Of a stretch of 64,000 nt of DNA, positions 7,967 to 16,348 are shown piece by piece. The notes beneath the pieces are model-generated. The model did not search any database. It was given only the letters and a program-made list of their open reading frames with translations, and was not told the origin of the DNA. The translations under genes and the position numbers were made by a program. Position 1 is the stretch's first letter. Every line of letters begins with the position of its first letter. The DNA comes from DATEMU01 sp964414585 (GTDB lineage: Bacteria > Planctomycetota > Phycisphaerae > UBA1845 > UTPLA1), in contig CAYPXR010000072.1 of the NCBI GenBank assembly GCA_964414585.1, forward strand, positions 1 through 64,000. Reading direction: 5' to 3'.

Positions 7967-8635
7967 CTACGAATTCTCCACGTCGTGCTCGAATCGCTCC
8001 AGTGGACATCCCTCGCATTGTGCCCGCATCTTACAGTGACGCTTGCCGACCGCCACGATCAGCGCGTGGTATTCGTTGAACATCTTTGCGTCGCTGGTCA
8101 GATGATCTTCGAATAGCGCCTTCAGGCTCTCATAGTCCGCATCCTCGTCGATGAGTCGATGCCGCCGCGCCAGCCGCGCCGTGTAGGCATCGACGACAAA
8201 ACTCGGCTGATCCAACGCGTAGAGCAGGATGGAATCCGCCGTCTCCCGGCCGATCCCGTTCACCGACAAGAGGTCCTCGCGCAATTGTTCCAGCGGCACG
8301 TCGCGCATCCGTCCCAGGTCGCCGTCAAAATTCGCCCACAGCCACGTGACGAAGTTCTTCAACCGTTTCGCTTTCACGTTGTAGTACCCCGCCGGGCGGA
8401 TCAGATCGGCAAGTCGCTCGATCGCCACCTCGCGAAGCGCTGCCCAATCGATCATCCGTGCCGCGCGGAGCCGGGCGATGGCCTTTTCCACATTCTGCCA
8501 ATTCGTGTTCTGCGTGAGGATCGCCCCGATGACGATTTCCGTCGGGCCGTCCCCCGGCCACCAGTGCTGGGGGCCGTAGGCGCGGTGCAGGGCCTCGTAG
8601 AACTGATGTAGTGTTTCTCCCGTGGTCGATGACAT
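7967..8635 (-). CDS. Endonuclease III-superfamily DNA glycosylase, MagIII-like
   Basis: From the ATG at 8635 the protein has 222 residues. It shows the HhH-GPD fold: GAILTQNTNWQNVEKAI (residues 38-53), GYYNVKAKRLKNF (83-95), the helix-hairpin-helix LLSVNGIGRETADSIL (122-137), and the catalytic aspartate in VVDAYTARL (D149). The lysine used by bifunctional endonuclease III after GIGR is glutamate here (E131). Only three of the four iron-sulphur cysteines remain (C201, C207, C210). Both changes resemble the MagIII 3-methyladenine glycosylases of Helicobacter, which lack lyase activity, so monofunctional removal of alkylated bases is the best inference. The open frame extends to 8770, but that part overlaps the divergent CPBP gene and is not typical of the family. 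Confidence 0.85.
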   Translation of the reverse strand: MSSTTGETLHQFYEALHRAYGPQHWWPGDGPTEIVIGAILTQNTNWQNVEKAIARLRAARMIDWAALREVAIERLADLIRPAGYYNVKAKRLKNFVTWLWANFDGDLGRMRDVPLEQLREDLLSVNGIGRETADSILLYALDQPSFVVDAYTARLARRHRLIDEDADYESLKALFEDHLTSDAKMFNEYHALIVAVGKRHCKMRAQCEGCPLERFEHDVENS

Positions 8636-8699
8636 GGGTATGGGTTTCGCTACGTCCAGTTTGTTGCGGACCGCCCCGCGGCGCGGTAAGCATACCGCC

Positions 8700-9488
8700 A
8701 TGGCCAAGCCACGGACCAGGCGAAAGCCACCCAAGACGCTCGCGCGAAAGCCCGCCCGGAAGCGCTCCACCCTTTCCGACCATTACTGGGACATTACCCA
8801 TCGTCCGTTGCAATGTCTCGTCTTCCTCCTGCCGATGGTCCTCGCCTACGAAATCGGCATGGTCATTCTCCACGGCAGCACTCCGGACGGCGAACGGCCC
8901 GCGCTCGCCGCCCAGCAGCTTCTCAAGTGGTTCTTCAGTTTGTTCGGCGCGACGGGCTATTATCTGCCGGGCGCGGCGCTCATCGCCGTTCTGATGGTCT
9001 GGCACCTGGCCAGCCATAACCCCTGGCGCGTCGAGGGCCAGCCGCTCGCGGGCATGGCGGGCGAGAGCATTTTGCTTTCCATTCCATTGCTCATGCTCAA
9101 CCGCTGGCTGCCGATCATGCAGGCCATGAGCGAGCGCGGAGTCGGCGCGGCCCCCACCGGCCGCTGGGACGATTTGCTCCTGTCCGTCGGAGCCGGTCTT
9201 TACGAAGAGCTTCTCTTCCGGCTCATCGTCATTACGTTATTGACCATGTTGTTCGTGGATATCCTGCGACTTCGCCAGGTGACCGGCGTGGCGCTTTCCG
9301 TGATCATCTCGTCGCTGGCGTTCGCGGCCCACCACTATCACCCGATCGGGGCCGACGCGTGGTCGTCGAAGGAATTCGCCTTTCGTGCCGCCGCCGGCGC
9401 TTACCTTGCCGCCGTCTTCGTTACGCGCGGCTTCGGGCTGGCGGTCGGCTGCCATGTGACCTACGACGTGATGGCGTTCCTGGTTTAG
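8700..9488 (+). CDS. CPBP family intramembrane metalloprotease
   Basis: From the ATG at 8700 the protein has 262 residues: a basic N-terminus (MAKPRTRRKPPKTLARKPAR) and about seven hydrophobic segments. The three CPBP/Abi motifs are present: YEELLFRLIV (motif 1 EExxxR), SSLAFAAHHYH (motif 2, FxxxH) and VGCHVTYDVMAF (motif 3, HxxxD/N). These glutamate and histidine residues form the metal site of Rce1-like proteases. Bacterial substrates are mostly unknown; some members cleave peptides or act in envelope homeostasis. It is divergent from the glycosylase gene and its stop abuts the stop of the next, convergent gene. Confidence 0.88.
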   Translation: MAKPRTRRKPPKTLARKPARKRSTLSDHYWDITHRPLQCLVFLLPMVLAYEIGMVILHGSTPDGERPALAAQQLLKWFFSLFGATGYYLPGAALIAVLMVWHLASHNPWRVEGQPLAGMAGESILLSIPLLMLNRWLPIMQAMSERGVGAAPTGRWDDLLLSVGAGLYEELLFRLIVITLLTMLFVDILRLRQVTGVALSVIISSLAFAAHHYHPIGADAWSSKEFAFRAAAGAYLAAVFVTRGFGLAVGCHVTYDVMAFLV

Positions 9489-9881
9489 TTACCGCCTGGG
9501 CTCGATCAAATCGATCTTGTTTCCATACAAATCAACAAACACGGCAACCGTGCCGTACGCCTCCTCGCGGGGCGGCCGGATGAACTCGACGCCCCGTTCG
9601 CGGTAACGCTGGTAGTCTCGTTCAAAATCGTCCGTTTCGAGAAACAAGAAGACCCGCCCACCAGACTGATTGCCGATGCGGCTTGCCTGTTCATCCGTCA
9701 CGGCCCGGGCGAACAGTAGTTCACACCCGGTGGAATCCGGCGGCGTCACGCGAACCCAGCGTTTGCCTCCGCCGAGGTCCGTGTCCTCCACGAGATTGAA
9801 CCCCAGTTTTTCGGTGTAGTACCGAATCGCTTCGTCGTATTCCCGAACCACGATCGCGATTTGTGAAAGTCGCTGAGCCAT
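9489..9881 (-). CDS. Glyoxalase/bleomycin-resistance fold (VOC) protein
   Basis: This 130-residue protein has one VOC module pair: LSQIAIVVREYDEAIRYYTE, LGFNLVEDTDLG, RWVRVTPP, GRVFLFLETDDFERDY and GTVAVFVDLYGNKIDLIEP. The metal-ligand positions (Q/H near the N-terminus, E in the last strand, D/N in FVDLYGN) fit dioxygenase or lyase members, but the substrate is not evident. The ATG at 9881 is chosen because GAGG lies 7 bases before it; an ATG at 9893 is possible. The stop abuts the stop of the CPBP gene with no spacer. Confidence 0.87.
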   Translation of the reverse strand: MAQRLSQIAIVVREYDEAIRYYTEKLGFNLVEDTDLGGGKRWVRVTPPDSTGCELLFARAVTDEQASRIGNQSGGRVFLFLETDDFERDYQRYRERGVEFIRPPREEAYGTVAVFVDLYGNKIDLIEPRR

Positions 9882-10075
9882 CAAATGCCTCATTGTCGTC
9901 CCGGTCACCTTTGCGTGAATTGGAATTACGAGTATACTGGCGCCTGGCGTACAGGACGCCCCCAGTCTGCGGAAAGGACCGAGTCCACCTGGTCGAAAAT
10001 GATATTCAGGATTCCAACGAATCTCCTTTCGCCCGATCCGGCAGACGATGGGCATGGCTCTTCAGGAGATCCGTC

Positions 10076-11317
10076 ATGTCTGCCCGACACTTTCCCGTCC
10101 GTCCCAATCTCGATCAACTCAAGCATCAGGCCAAAGATTTGCTTCGCGACATTCGTCGGGGCGATTCTATCGCGATTGCAGAATTTCGGACGCATCATCC
10201 TCAGCCTGGTGAGCCGGGAATGGCGAAGCTCGCCGATGCACAGTTCGTGCTTGCACGCGGCTATGGCCTTCCGAGTTGGCCCCGACTGGTGCTGGCCTGC
10301 CGAATGACCGAGGCCATCTGGACGGATGACCTTGAGGCCGTTCGCAAGTTGGTGCTCGATCATCCACAACTATTGCACGACAACGCCCGGGGGGTTGAGA
10401 GCAATTGGGGGCCGCCGATGTCCTACGCGGCGAACCTCGGGAGGGACCGGATCGTCGAGATGCTCCGGGAACTTGGCGCGGCCGACGTGCAGCACGCCTT
10501 CGAACGGGCGTGTCTTCAGGGCCAACTGGATACCGCGCGACGGCTTTACGCGATGGGCGGTCGTCCCGTGGCCGGTTCCGTGATGGGGCCCTGCGAGACC
10601 CTCAACGATGCCGGGCTCGCGCTCTTGTTCGAACTCGGCGCCGAGCTTTGCGATCAACACGGCGATGCGCTGGCGCCCGTCGCACTCATTTTGGAAACCT
10701 ACAGCCGCCATCCGCGGGGTAAGCACAAGTGCCTCGAACTCGTCGCCGGACGGGGAATCGCTTTTCCGGATACCGCGCCGATGGCGCTTCATCGCGGTCG
10801 GCGGGATTTGCTCGAAGGGCATCTGCGCCGCGATCCCGGACTGCTCTCCCGAACCTTTTCTCATCCGGAGATTTTTCCTCCAGCGCTGGGGTGCCACGCC
10901 GACTTCTCGCTCGCATTACACGGCTCGCCCCTCGCGGGAACGACGCTATTGCACTTGTGTGTCGATTACGACGAACTGGAAATCGCCCTCTGGCTGATCG
11001 ACCGTGGAGCGGATGTGAACGCGAAGGCAGACATCGATGCCGACGGGTTTGGAGGCCAAACACCGCTTTTCGGATGCGTCGTTTCGCAGTCCTATCGAGT
11101 CGGCCTGCGAAACGACGACCTTTTCGCCCGTCTGTTGTTGGACCACGGCGCCGATCCCACCGTCCGAGCGTCGTTACGCAAGCAACTGCGATTCGTCGCC
11201 GACGAGTCGATGCACGAATATCGCGAGGTGTCGCCGCGGTCCTGGGGCGAGCAGTTTCACGATCAGGATTGGGTCAGTCCGCCGGTGATGCGGCTTCTCG
11301 GCGAACGAGGCGGATAA
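10076..11317 (+). CDS. Ankyrin-repeat protein
   Basis: From the ATG at 10076 (AGGAG 7 bases upstream) the protein has 413 residues. It starts with a helical segment (RPNLDQLKHQAKDLLRDIRR) that recurs at the head of many bacterial ankyrin proteins. Recognisable repeats include PPMSYAANLGRDRIVEMLRE, GTTLLHLCVDYDELEIALWL then IDRGADVNAKA, and LFARLLLDHGADPTVR. No signal peptide is seen, so it is probably cytoplasmic and binds proteins. Partner unknown. It is followed after 12 bases by a dispersed palindromic element and then a convergent membrane protein gene. Confidence 0.85.
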   Translation: MSARHFPVRPNLDQLKHQAKDLLRDIRRGDSIAIAEFRTHHPQPGEPGMAKLADAQFVLARGYGLPSWPRLVLACRMTEAIWTDDLEAVRKLVLDHPQLLHDNARGVESNWGPPMSYAANLGRDRIVEMLRELGAADVQHAFERACLQGQLDTARRLYAMGGRPVAGSVMGPCETLNDAGLALLFELGAELCDQHGDALAPVALILETYSRHPRGKHKCLELVAGRGIAFPDTAPMALHRGRRDLLEGHLRRDPGLLSRTFSHPEIFPPALGCHADFSLALHGSPLAGTTLLHLCVDYDELEIALWLIDRGADVNAKADIDADGFGGQTPLFGCVVSQSYRVGLRNDDLFARLLLDHGADPTVRASLRKQLRFVADESMHEYREVSPRSWGEQFHDQDWVSPPVMRLLGERGG

Positions 11318-11329
11318 GGGCGTAAGGCA

Positions 11330-11460
11330 TTATTGCAGATTGCGCTTTGACGTAGCATGCTGTAAAGGAAGCCGTTCCGGTATTATGCGGCCGGCAGGGG
11401 CGCCGGTCGCCACGGCGACTCGACTGGGCGAGCCGCTACGCGAAGGCGCAATCCACTCTA
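11330..11460. repeat. Dispersed palindromic element, long copy (131 nt)
   Basis: This stretch matches 47800-47904 over its whole length except for a 26-base insertion near the right end (about 11409-11434) and a few substitutions. Terminal arms share GATTGCGC and CGTAGC in inverted orientation, and the middle contains GGCCGGC-aggggc-GCCGGTC. The insert adds GTCGCC-ac-GGCGAC. The right end CTA(G) gives the TAG stop of the minus-strand gene. It lies between two convergent genes, so it may act as a two-way terminator. No transposase is present. Confidence 0.85.
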
Positions 11461-12114
11461 GCCGATCAAATAGGAGACCGCGTCCACCAGGTCGTGGATG
11501 TGCCGTCCGACCATCCACATGGGCAGGATCATGAGACTGACGCCGAGGAGGACGAGGCCGGCGCCCATCGGCGAGGGAAGCTGGGCGACGGTCTGGAGAC
11601 GTGCGTGCAAGGTGCTGCCGATCTGCCGGACCCGAACGCGGGTCGAGGGATCCTGCACGTCAAAATGCAGCGTGACATTGCGCAGTAACGTGAACTTGCG
11701 GACCTCGATGGACAGCGCGCCGGAGTCGGCAAGCCAAGTCCGCCCGTCCCATCGGCCGGTCAACCCCAGTTCGCGGAGCGTCTGGGCCAGCAACTTGAGG
11801 CATCGGGTCTCGGCCACGTTGTAGATCACGAAACCCGCGTCCGGCTTTGGAAGCATGTACAGGAACGCGGCGACGGCGGCGAGAAGGCCCATCGCCAGGG
11901 ATACGTACAGTTGCCCACGAATGAAATCCGGCACCGGCCAAAGCAGGACCGGCATCAGGACGCTGGTCAGCGCGAGAAAGTCCGATCGACTGGTGACGAT
12001 CCACGGACGGGAATGGCTGTTGACGAGGCCGAGGATGAGAAAATAAAGCGCAATGGGGGCGACGTTTCCCACGAGCATGAGGACGTCGACGACCTGGTAA
12101 CTGTCGGAAATCAT
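11458..12114 (-). CDS. Membrane protein of unknown function
   Basis: From the ATG at 12114 (AGGGGA 5 bases upstream) the protein has 218 residues. Three or four hydrophobic segments occupy the N-terminal half (VDVLMLVGNVAPIALYFLIL, FLALTSVLMPVLLW, LYVSLAMGLLAAVAAFLYML), then about 90 soluble residues with alternating strands (LTGRWDGRTWLADSGALSIE), and a final helix (GLVLLGVSLMILPMWMV). The family is not recognised. Its last codon and TAG stop lie exactly at the border of the dispersed palindromic element, so the original 3' end may have been altered by insertion of that element. Confidence 0.65.
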   Translation of the reverse strand: MISDSYQVVDVLMLVGNVAPIALYFLILGLVNSHSRPWIVTSRSDFLALTSVLMPVLLWPVPDFIRGQLYVSLAMGLLAAVAAFLYMLPKPDAGFVIYNVAETRCLKLLAQTLRELGLTGRWDGRTWLADSGALSIEVRKFTLLRNVTLHFDVQDPSTRVRVRQIGSTLHARLQTVAQLPSPMGAGLVLLGVSLMILPMWMVGRHIHDLVDAVSYLIG

Positions 12115-12154
12115 GCGATTCCCCTGGCTTCGCATCGATCGCCGGCGGCGCCCC

Positions 12155-12496
12155 TCAGGCGTCGGGGGTCGGCCGGTCCACGTGTTGACCGACCTCGGCG
12201 ACCTTTCGGTACCCCAGGTATTTTATGACCTCGAGGACCTCGGTCCAACTGGGGAAAGGCCTTTTGTTGGCCCTCTTATATTCGTCCATCGCGAGAACAA
12301 ACTCGAATTGCTCGTCGCTTAATTCGCCTTCCTCGGCGCTGCGGCGGGAATCGGACCGCCGACGTCCGGGGCCGCGCCGACGTTCGAGACCGCTCCGACG
12401 GTCGATCGGGACCTGTCGACGGTCATCGCTTTTGCGTCGTTCAGGATTTTCGGTGGCATCGGACGAGGCGGGCTGGGAAGGGGGTTGATGGGTCAT
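12155..12496 (-). CDS. Small arginine-rich protein with conserved C-terminal helical motif
   Basis: From the ATG at 12496 (ACGAGG 6 bases upstream) the protein has 113 residues. The N-terminal half is low-complexity and strongly basic (RRKSDDRRQVPIDRR, RRRGPGRRRSDSRR). The C-terminal part contains EFVLAMDEYKRANKRPFP followed by SWTEVLEVIKYLGYRKV, a compact helical motif that I associate with small planctomycete proteins of unknown function. The basic part could bind nucleic acid; that is inference. It lies 40 bases before (upstream of) the membrane protein gene on the same strand. Confidence 0.6.
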   Translation of the reverse strand: MTHQPPSQPASSDATENPERRKSDDRRQVPIDRRSGLERRRGPGRRRSDSRRSAEEGELSDEQFEFVLAMDEYKRANKRPFPSWTEVLEVIKYLGYRKVAEVGQHVDRPTPDA

Positions 12497-12606
12497 GTCG
12501 CGCCTCGTTTCCTTGTTGATCGGCTCCAACCAGTCGAATCGCCGCGGCCCGGTCGTCGGTCCGGCCACCCCCCGCGAGCGCCTTCGCACGCCGAAGCCCT
12601 TATCGG

Positions 12607-13017
12607 CTAAAAGCTGTCCGACTCTTCTACTTCTTCATCCTCGTCCTCGTCGTCGTCGTCATCATCATCGTCGAAGTCGTCCTCTTCGTCGTCGTCTTCA
12701 TCGTCGAGGTCGTCGTCAACATCCTCCAGTTCGTCTTCGCCTTCCATGTCGTTTTCCGTATCGGCGTCTTCATCGCGGGAGGCCAGGACTTCGGACGCTT
12801 CGACAAATCGTTCCGCGGGAACGAGAACGGCCACGCCGCAGTTTTGCGACAGTTCGCTGGTGTTTTCCAGGCGGGCGGGAATCAGGCGATCTTCGAGATA
12901 ACCGATACAACTCCGCGCTTCGTTGACCGACTTGGCGAACATGACTTCGACGTACTTGGTGCCGTCGACCCAGTGCAGGACATTGCCGGAGCCCATTCCT
13001 TCATCCATCATTTGCAT
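12607..13017 (-). CDS. DUF2007-like protein with a long acidic tail
   Basis: This 136-residue protein starts at an ATG preceded by GAGGAG. Residues about 20-80 (YVEVMFAKSVNEARSCIGYL, then IPARLENTSELSQNCGVAVL and VPAERFVEASEVL) resemble the DUF2007 family, called putative signal-transducing proteins because of a GlnB-like fold. The last 55 residues are almost all aspartate and glutamate (for example DDDDDDDDEDEDEE), encoded by repeated GAN codons. Acidic tails of this kind may bind cations or basic partners. It precedes the arginine-rich protein gene on the same strand, and the opposite charges are suggestive only. Confidence 0.7.
   Translation of the reverse strand: MQMMDEGMGSGNVLHWVDGTKYVEVMFAKSVNEARSCIGYLEDRLIPARLENTSELSQNCGVAVLVPAERFVEASEVLASRDEDADTENDMEGEDELEDVDDDLDDEDDDEEDDFDDDDDDDDEDEDEEVEESDSF
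12615..12725. repeat. Trinucleotide-rich tract encoding the acidic tail
   Basis: The plus strand is a run of TCG, TCA and TCC triplets, which on the minus strand reads GAY/GAR codons. Such a tract is prone to slippage, so the tail length may vary between strains. Confidence 0.7.
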
Positions 13018-13483
13018 CCACTCCTCAAATCGAAGCGCCGCGATCTTCGGGTCCCTTCGAAAACGAGTATCGAGCGAAATTCACATCCGCTCGTCTCTTC
13101 GAGCCGCCGGAGCGACCCGACTATTTCATCGATCCCATTGTACAGGTCAATTCACCGGGACTTCGGCAACGTCACCGCAACGTCAGCCATTTTACGACCG
13201 TCGATCCGACGAAATCACGCGTATTTCATCTTACCGACCGCGCCGTTCCGCCTGTGATACCTGAATCATTTTCTAAGGACGCGGCAATCGATGTCAAGCG
13301 GAGGATTCGACTTTCCGGGTGACCAAAATCGAGCATAGGGGAGGGTTGGGTTTCGGCCTGACGACCGACCGGGCGGGGCAGGACGCGAACCATTGACAAA
13401 AAAGCCCCCGGACGATCAACGTCCGGGGGCTAAGGGGTTTATGATTCGCCCGATTCAGGGTTACGATCGGGTCGCCGGCGAGC
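13018..13483. other. Intergenic region with a terminator and the promoter side of the DUF2007-like gene
   Basis: About 466 bases lie between two minus-strand genes. The only clear element is the terminator at 13398-13431. No open frame with a ribosome site or family match was seen, and no tRNA-like T-arm was noticed. Confidence 0.6.
13398..13431 (-). terminator. Intrinsic terminator of the secreted metalloprotease gene
   Basis: Read on the minus strand, AGCCCCCGGAC pairs with GTCCGGGGGCT around a 7-base loop and is followed by a run of six T. It lies about 50 bases past the stop of the minus-strand metalloprotease gene. Confidence 0.9.
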
Positions 13484-16348
13484 CTAGCGGCCCGGCAGCA
13501 CGGTGATTGGTTCATCCGGGCATTCTTCCACGGCGTTGCCACCCCCGGGCTTCATGAACCAGGAGATCCCTCCACCGCCCGCGCCGGATCCTCCGGCAAA
13601 GGAGTATTCGGCTTCCAGCGCCTTGTCGATCCTCTTCTTGACGTCGAGGAGATGGGCCGTGGTCGTCGAGTCCATTTCGTGGTCTTTCATGAGCTTGCCG
13701 ATCTTCTTCGTCAATCTGGAAGCACACATCCGCGCGATCGCGGAGGCGTCCGCCGGCACCGTCCGACCTGGTTGGGTCAGCACGAGATTCAGCATCATGT
13801 TCAGATAGCTTCGCTGGAGATTTCGCCGGAAGCTGTTGATGAACGGCTTCTTCTCGCTGGACTCGCGGTCCTTCTGATCGAGTTCCGACCAGATCGACTC
13901 GGTCAGGGAGTTGAGGTGCTCGTAGAGCGAATAGACGTCTTCGTCCTCGCCGAATTTCACCTGGTTGTCGTGGATTCGGGCGATCGTGAAGGGATTCATG
14001 AGCGTGACCAGGCAATAGAACTGCGCCTGGGCCACAAAATCGTGAATGTTGAAGTCCACTCGGAAATCGAAGTCGTCCGAGTCCCAGTGCCAATACCGGC
14101 CGGGCGCCAGATGGGCCAGGAGGTCGGGATTGATCTGGTAGGCGTTTTCGCTGAAGACGTGGTCGCAGACGAACTTCATCGCCTGGCGTTGTTTGTCCGC
14201 TTCGACGACCTTGATCGGCGCCTGGCCGTCGGGATCGCCCTTGTGGTCGCGGCGGATGATCTGGCCGCCGACAAAGCGGCCGACGTAATCGGTGACGTAG
14301 GCCCGCTCGGCAAAGATCCGCCGAAACGCATTGCGCAGCCGGGTGTAGGATTGTCCGTCCTTGACCGCCCATTTCTGAATATCCGACAGGAGGCTGTCGG
14401 TCAGTTTGACCTGATTTTGGGCGTAATCCATGACATCGCGGCCCATGTCGAAGCGGTTCGACAGCGGGTCGGGCGACAGGAACCACAAAGTATCCTCGTC
14501 GGTCGCGTAATCGAGGCCCGCTTCGGCGCACCGTTTGGCGATGGAAGAAAGCATTTCATCCTCGCCCTTGTCGCCGGGTCCCGTCGTGCGGTAGCCGTAC
14601 TCGATCGCCCAATAGTCATACGGTCCGATCGAGCGGGTTGTGAACGAACCCTGCTTCTCGCCGCGCGGGCGAATGATCGGCGGGTTGTAGTCCATGACCG
14701 AACCGACGGTCGGTTCGCCGGCTTTGTCGTTCTCCTCGATTTCGTTCATGGGCAGCCAGGTCGATGCCTTGAAGTTGTGTCGCAGGCCGAGCGTGTGCCC
14801 GACTTCGTGCATGACCACTTCCTTGACGATCTGCCCGATGAACTCGTCGTTGTCGCGACCGAGGCCCTGGGCCTCGAGCGCGGTCCGGGCAAACTGCATG
14901 CGCTGGGCCATGCCGGCGGCGCATTCGCACATCGGCCGGCCGCTGGCATACATGTGCTTCATCAGGTTTTGCCGGAATTGCTCGTCGGGGTCTTCGCGGA
15001 ATTTGACGTTGGGCAGGAGGTTCTGCCAGGGCGAGCGATAGACCCACTCCGGATGGGACTTGAAGAACGAACCCACGATGGGGTCGTAGGGCGACCAGGC
15101 GTCGTCGCCGCCGGTGAACTGCGAATAATCCGTCACATAGTAACGCACCATGGAGTCGTCAAAGACGATATCCGCATCGAAGATCTGCCCGGTCAACGGA
15201 TGGTCGCGCGAGGGGCCCATGGCGAAGCCTTCGCCCGTGACGATCCATCGGAAGAAGTTGTAGCGGACGTCCTCGGGGTCGAGGTCCTTCGTCTCGCGAT
15301 CGTAATCCTCCTGCTGCTTGACCTCCATCGCGTCGAGGATGCCGCACTTTTCGAAGGCCTTGTTCCATTCGAGGATGCCTTCCTTGACCCAGCGGCGGTA
15401 TTTCAGCGGCACCGTCTTTTCGATGTACCAGATAATGGGGTTCTTGGGGGCCGAGAACTTCGCCGTCGGGTCGCGCTTCTCCAGGTTCCATCGATTGATG
15501 TAGCGATTGAAAAGCGTCCGGGCGTTGTGCTCTTTCGTCCAATCCTTGCGAACGGTCAGGAAGTAACCGATGCGATCATCCGCCACGCGCGGCTTATACG
15601 ACTGGCTGGACTCCGGAATCTTCGAAATGCTGTAATGGAAGAGATTGCGCCGCCCGCTGGGTCCGTGCATCAGGGCAAGATCGACCGTCAATTCGACGTT
15701 TTGCGGGAAAGACTTGTACTTGGACCATTTGGAAAGCTGGGGGTTGACGCTGCCCAGGCCCCATTCGCCGATGCCGGCGAAATCGCCTTTGAACAGCGAG
15801 TCGAGATCAATGATCGGATCGCCATCCTTCATGGTCATGATGGGGACGGTTCGCAGTATTTCGTCGCCGCCGTAACTGCGTTTGATGACGTCGGAGAGGG
15901 GCTCGTCGCCCGATCCTTCGACATAGCGCGGGTCCACGCGCATCAGGACCAGGTTCTTGTCCATTCGATCGAAATAGGCCAGAAAGTGATCGAGCTGGAA
16001 TCCGGTGGCGATCGGCCCGCCGGCCATGCTGGTGGCGATCAGGAATTTTTGCCCGATGAGACTCGAGGGGATTTGGGCGCGAAGCGAATCGCATTTTTTG
16101 TTGTACCAAAGGGGGAAAAACGGCGTTTCGGCGGTGGGGACCTCGGAATAGTCCTTCATGACCTCATCAAAGGGCGCAAACTCCGGCTTTGGTTTGGCGG
16201 AGGGCGAAGGCTTGGACGCCGGGGATGCTGGTGCGTCGTCGTCATCCGGGGGGGCGGGTTTGCCGGGGTCGGCGCTCACCAGCCCGGACAACAGCAAGAT
16301 GCTGATCAGACCAAGCAAGTATAGAAAAGGCAGGCGTTTACAAGGCAT
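13484..16348 (-). CDS. Large secreted zinc-dependent metalloprotease (DUF5117/DUF5118 type)
   Basis: From the ATG at 16348 (GGAG 6 bases upstream) the protein has 954 residues. A signal peptide (KRLPFLYLLGLISILLLSGL) is followed by a proline-rich linker. The zinc motif HEVGHTLGLRHNF lies near residues 514-526 and has the metzincin form HExxHxxGxxH. Ahead of it are long beta-rich segments (KFLIATSMAGGPIATGFQL, YFLTVRKDWTKEHNA, IIWYIEKTVPLKYRRWVKEG) typical of the DUF5117/DUF5118 architecture; SVMDYNPP after the zinc motif resembles the Met-turn region. It should degrade proteins outside the cytoplasm; substrate unknown. The C-terminal SFAGGSGAGGGGIS stretch is flexible. A strong terminator follows. 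Confidence 0.9.
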   Translation of the reverse strand: MPCKRLPFLYLLGLISILLLSGLVSADPGKPAPPDDDDAPASPASKPSPSAKPKPEFAPFDEVMKDYSEVPTAETPFFPLWYNKKCDSLRAQIPSSLIGQKFLIATSMAGGPIATGFQLDHFLAYFDRMDKNLVLMRVDPRYVEGSGDEPLSDVIKRSYGGDEILRTVPIMTMKDGDPIIDLDSLFKGDFAGIGEWGLGSVNPQLSKWSKYKSFPQNVELTVDLALMHGPSGRRNLFHYSISKIPESSQSYKPRVADDRIGYFLTVRKDWTKEHNARTLFNRYINRWNLEKRDPTAKFSAPKNPIIWYIEKTVPLKYRRWVKEGILEWNKAFEKCGILDAMEVKQQEDYDRETKDLDPEDVRYNFFRWIVTGEGFAMGPSRDHPLTGQIFDADIVFDDSMVRYYVTDYSQFTGGDDAWSPYDPIVGSFFKSHPEWVYRSPWQNLLPNVKFREDPDEQFRQNLMKHMYASGRPMCECAAGMAQRMQFARTALEAQGLGRDNDEFIGQIVKEVVMHEVGHTLGLRHNFKASTWLPMNEIEENDKAGEPTVGSVMDYNPPIIRPRGEKQGSFTTRSIGPYDYWAIEYGYRTTGPGDKGEDEMLSSIAKRCAEAGLDYATDEDTLWFLSPDPLSNRFDMGRDVMDYAQNQVKLTDSLLSDIQKWAVKDGQSYTRLRNAFRRIFAERAYVTDYVGRFVGGQIIRRDHKGDPDGQAPIKVVEADKQRQAMKFVCDHVFSENAYQINPDLLAHLAPGRYWHWDSDDFDFRVDFNIHDFVAQAQFYCLVTLMNPFTIARIHDNQVKFGEDEDVYSLYEHLNSLTESIWSELDQKDRESSEKKPFINSFRRNLQRSYLNMMLNLVLTQPGRTVPADASAIARMCASRLTKKIGKLMKDHEMDSTTTAHLLDVKKRIDKALEAEYSFAGGSGAGGGGISWFMKPGGGNAVEECPDEPITVLPGR

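Noticed and set aside
13652..16324. 890-codon open frame on the plus strand
   Set aside because: It mirrors the secreted metalloprotease on the other strand. GC-rich third positions keep the opposite frame open; no motif or ribosome site supports it.
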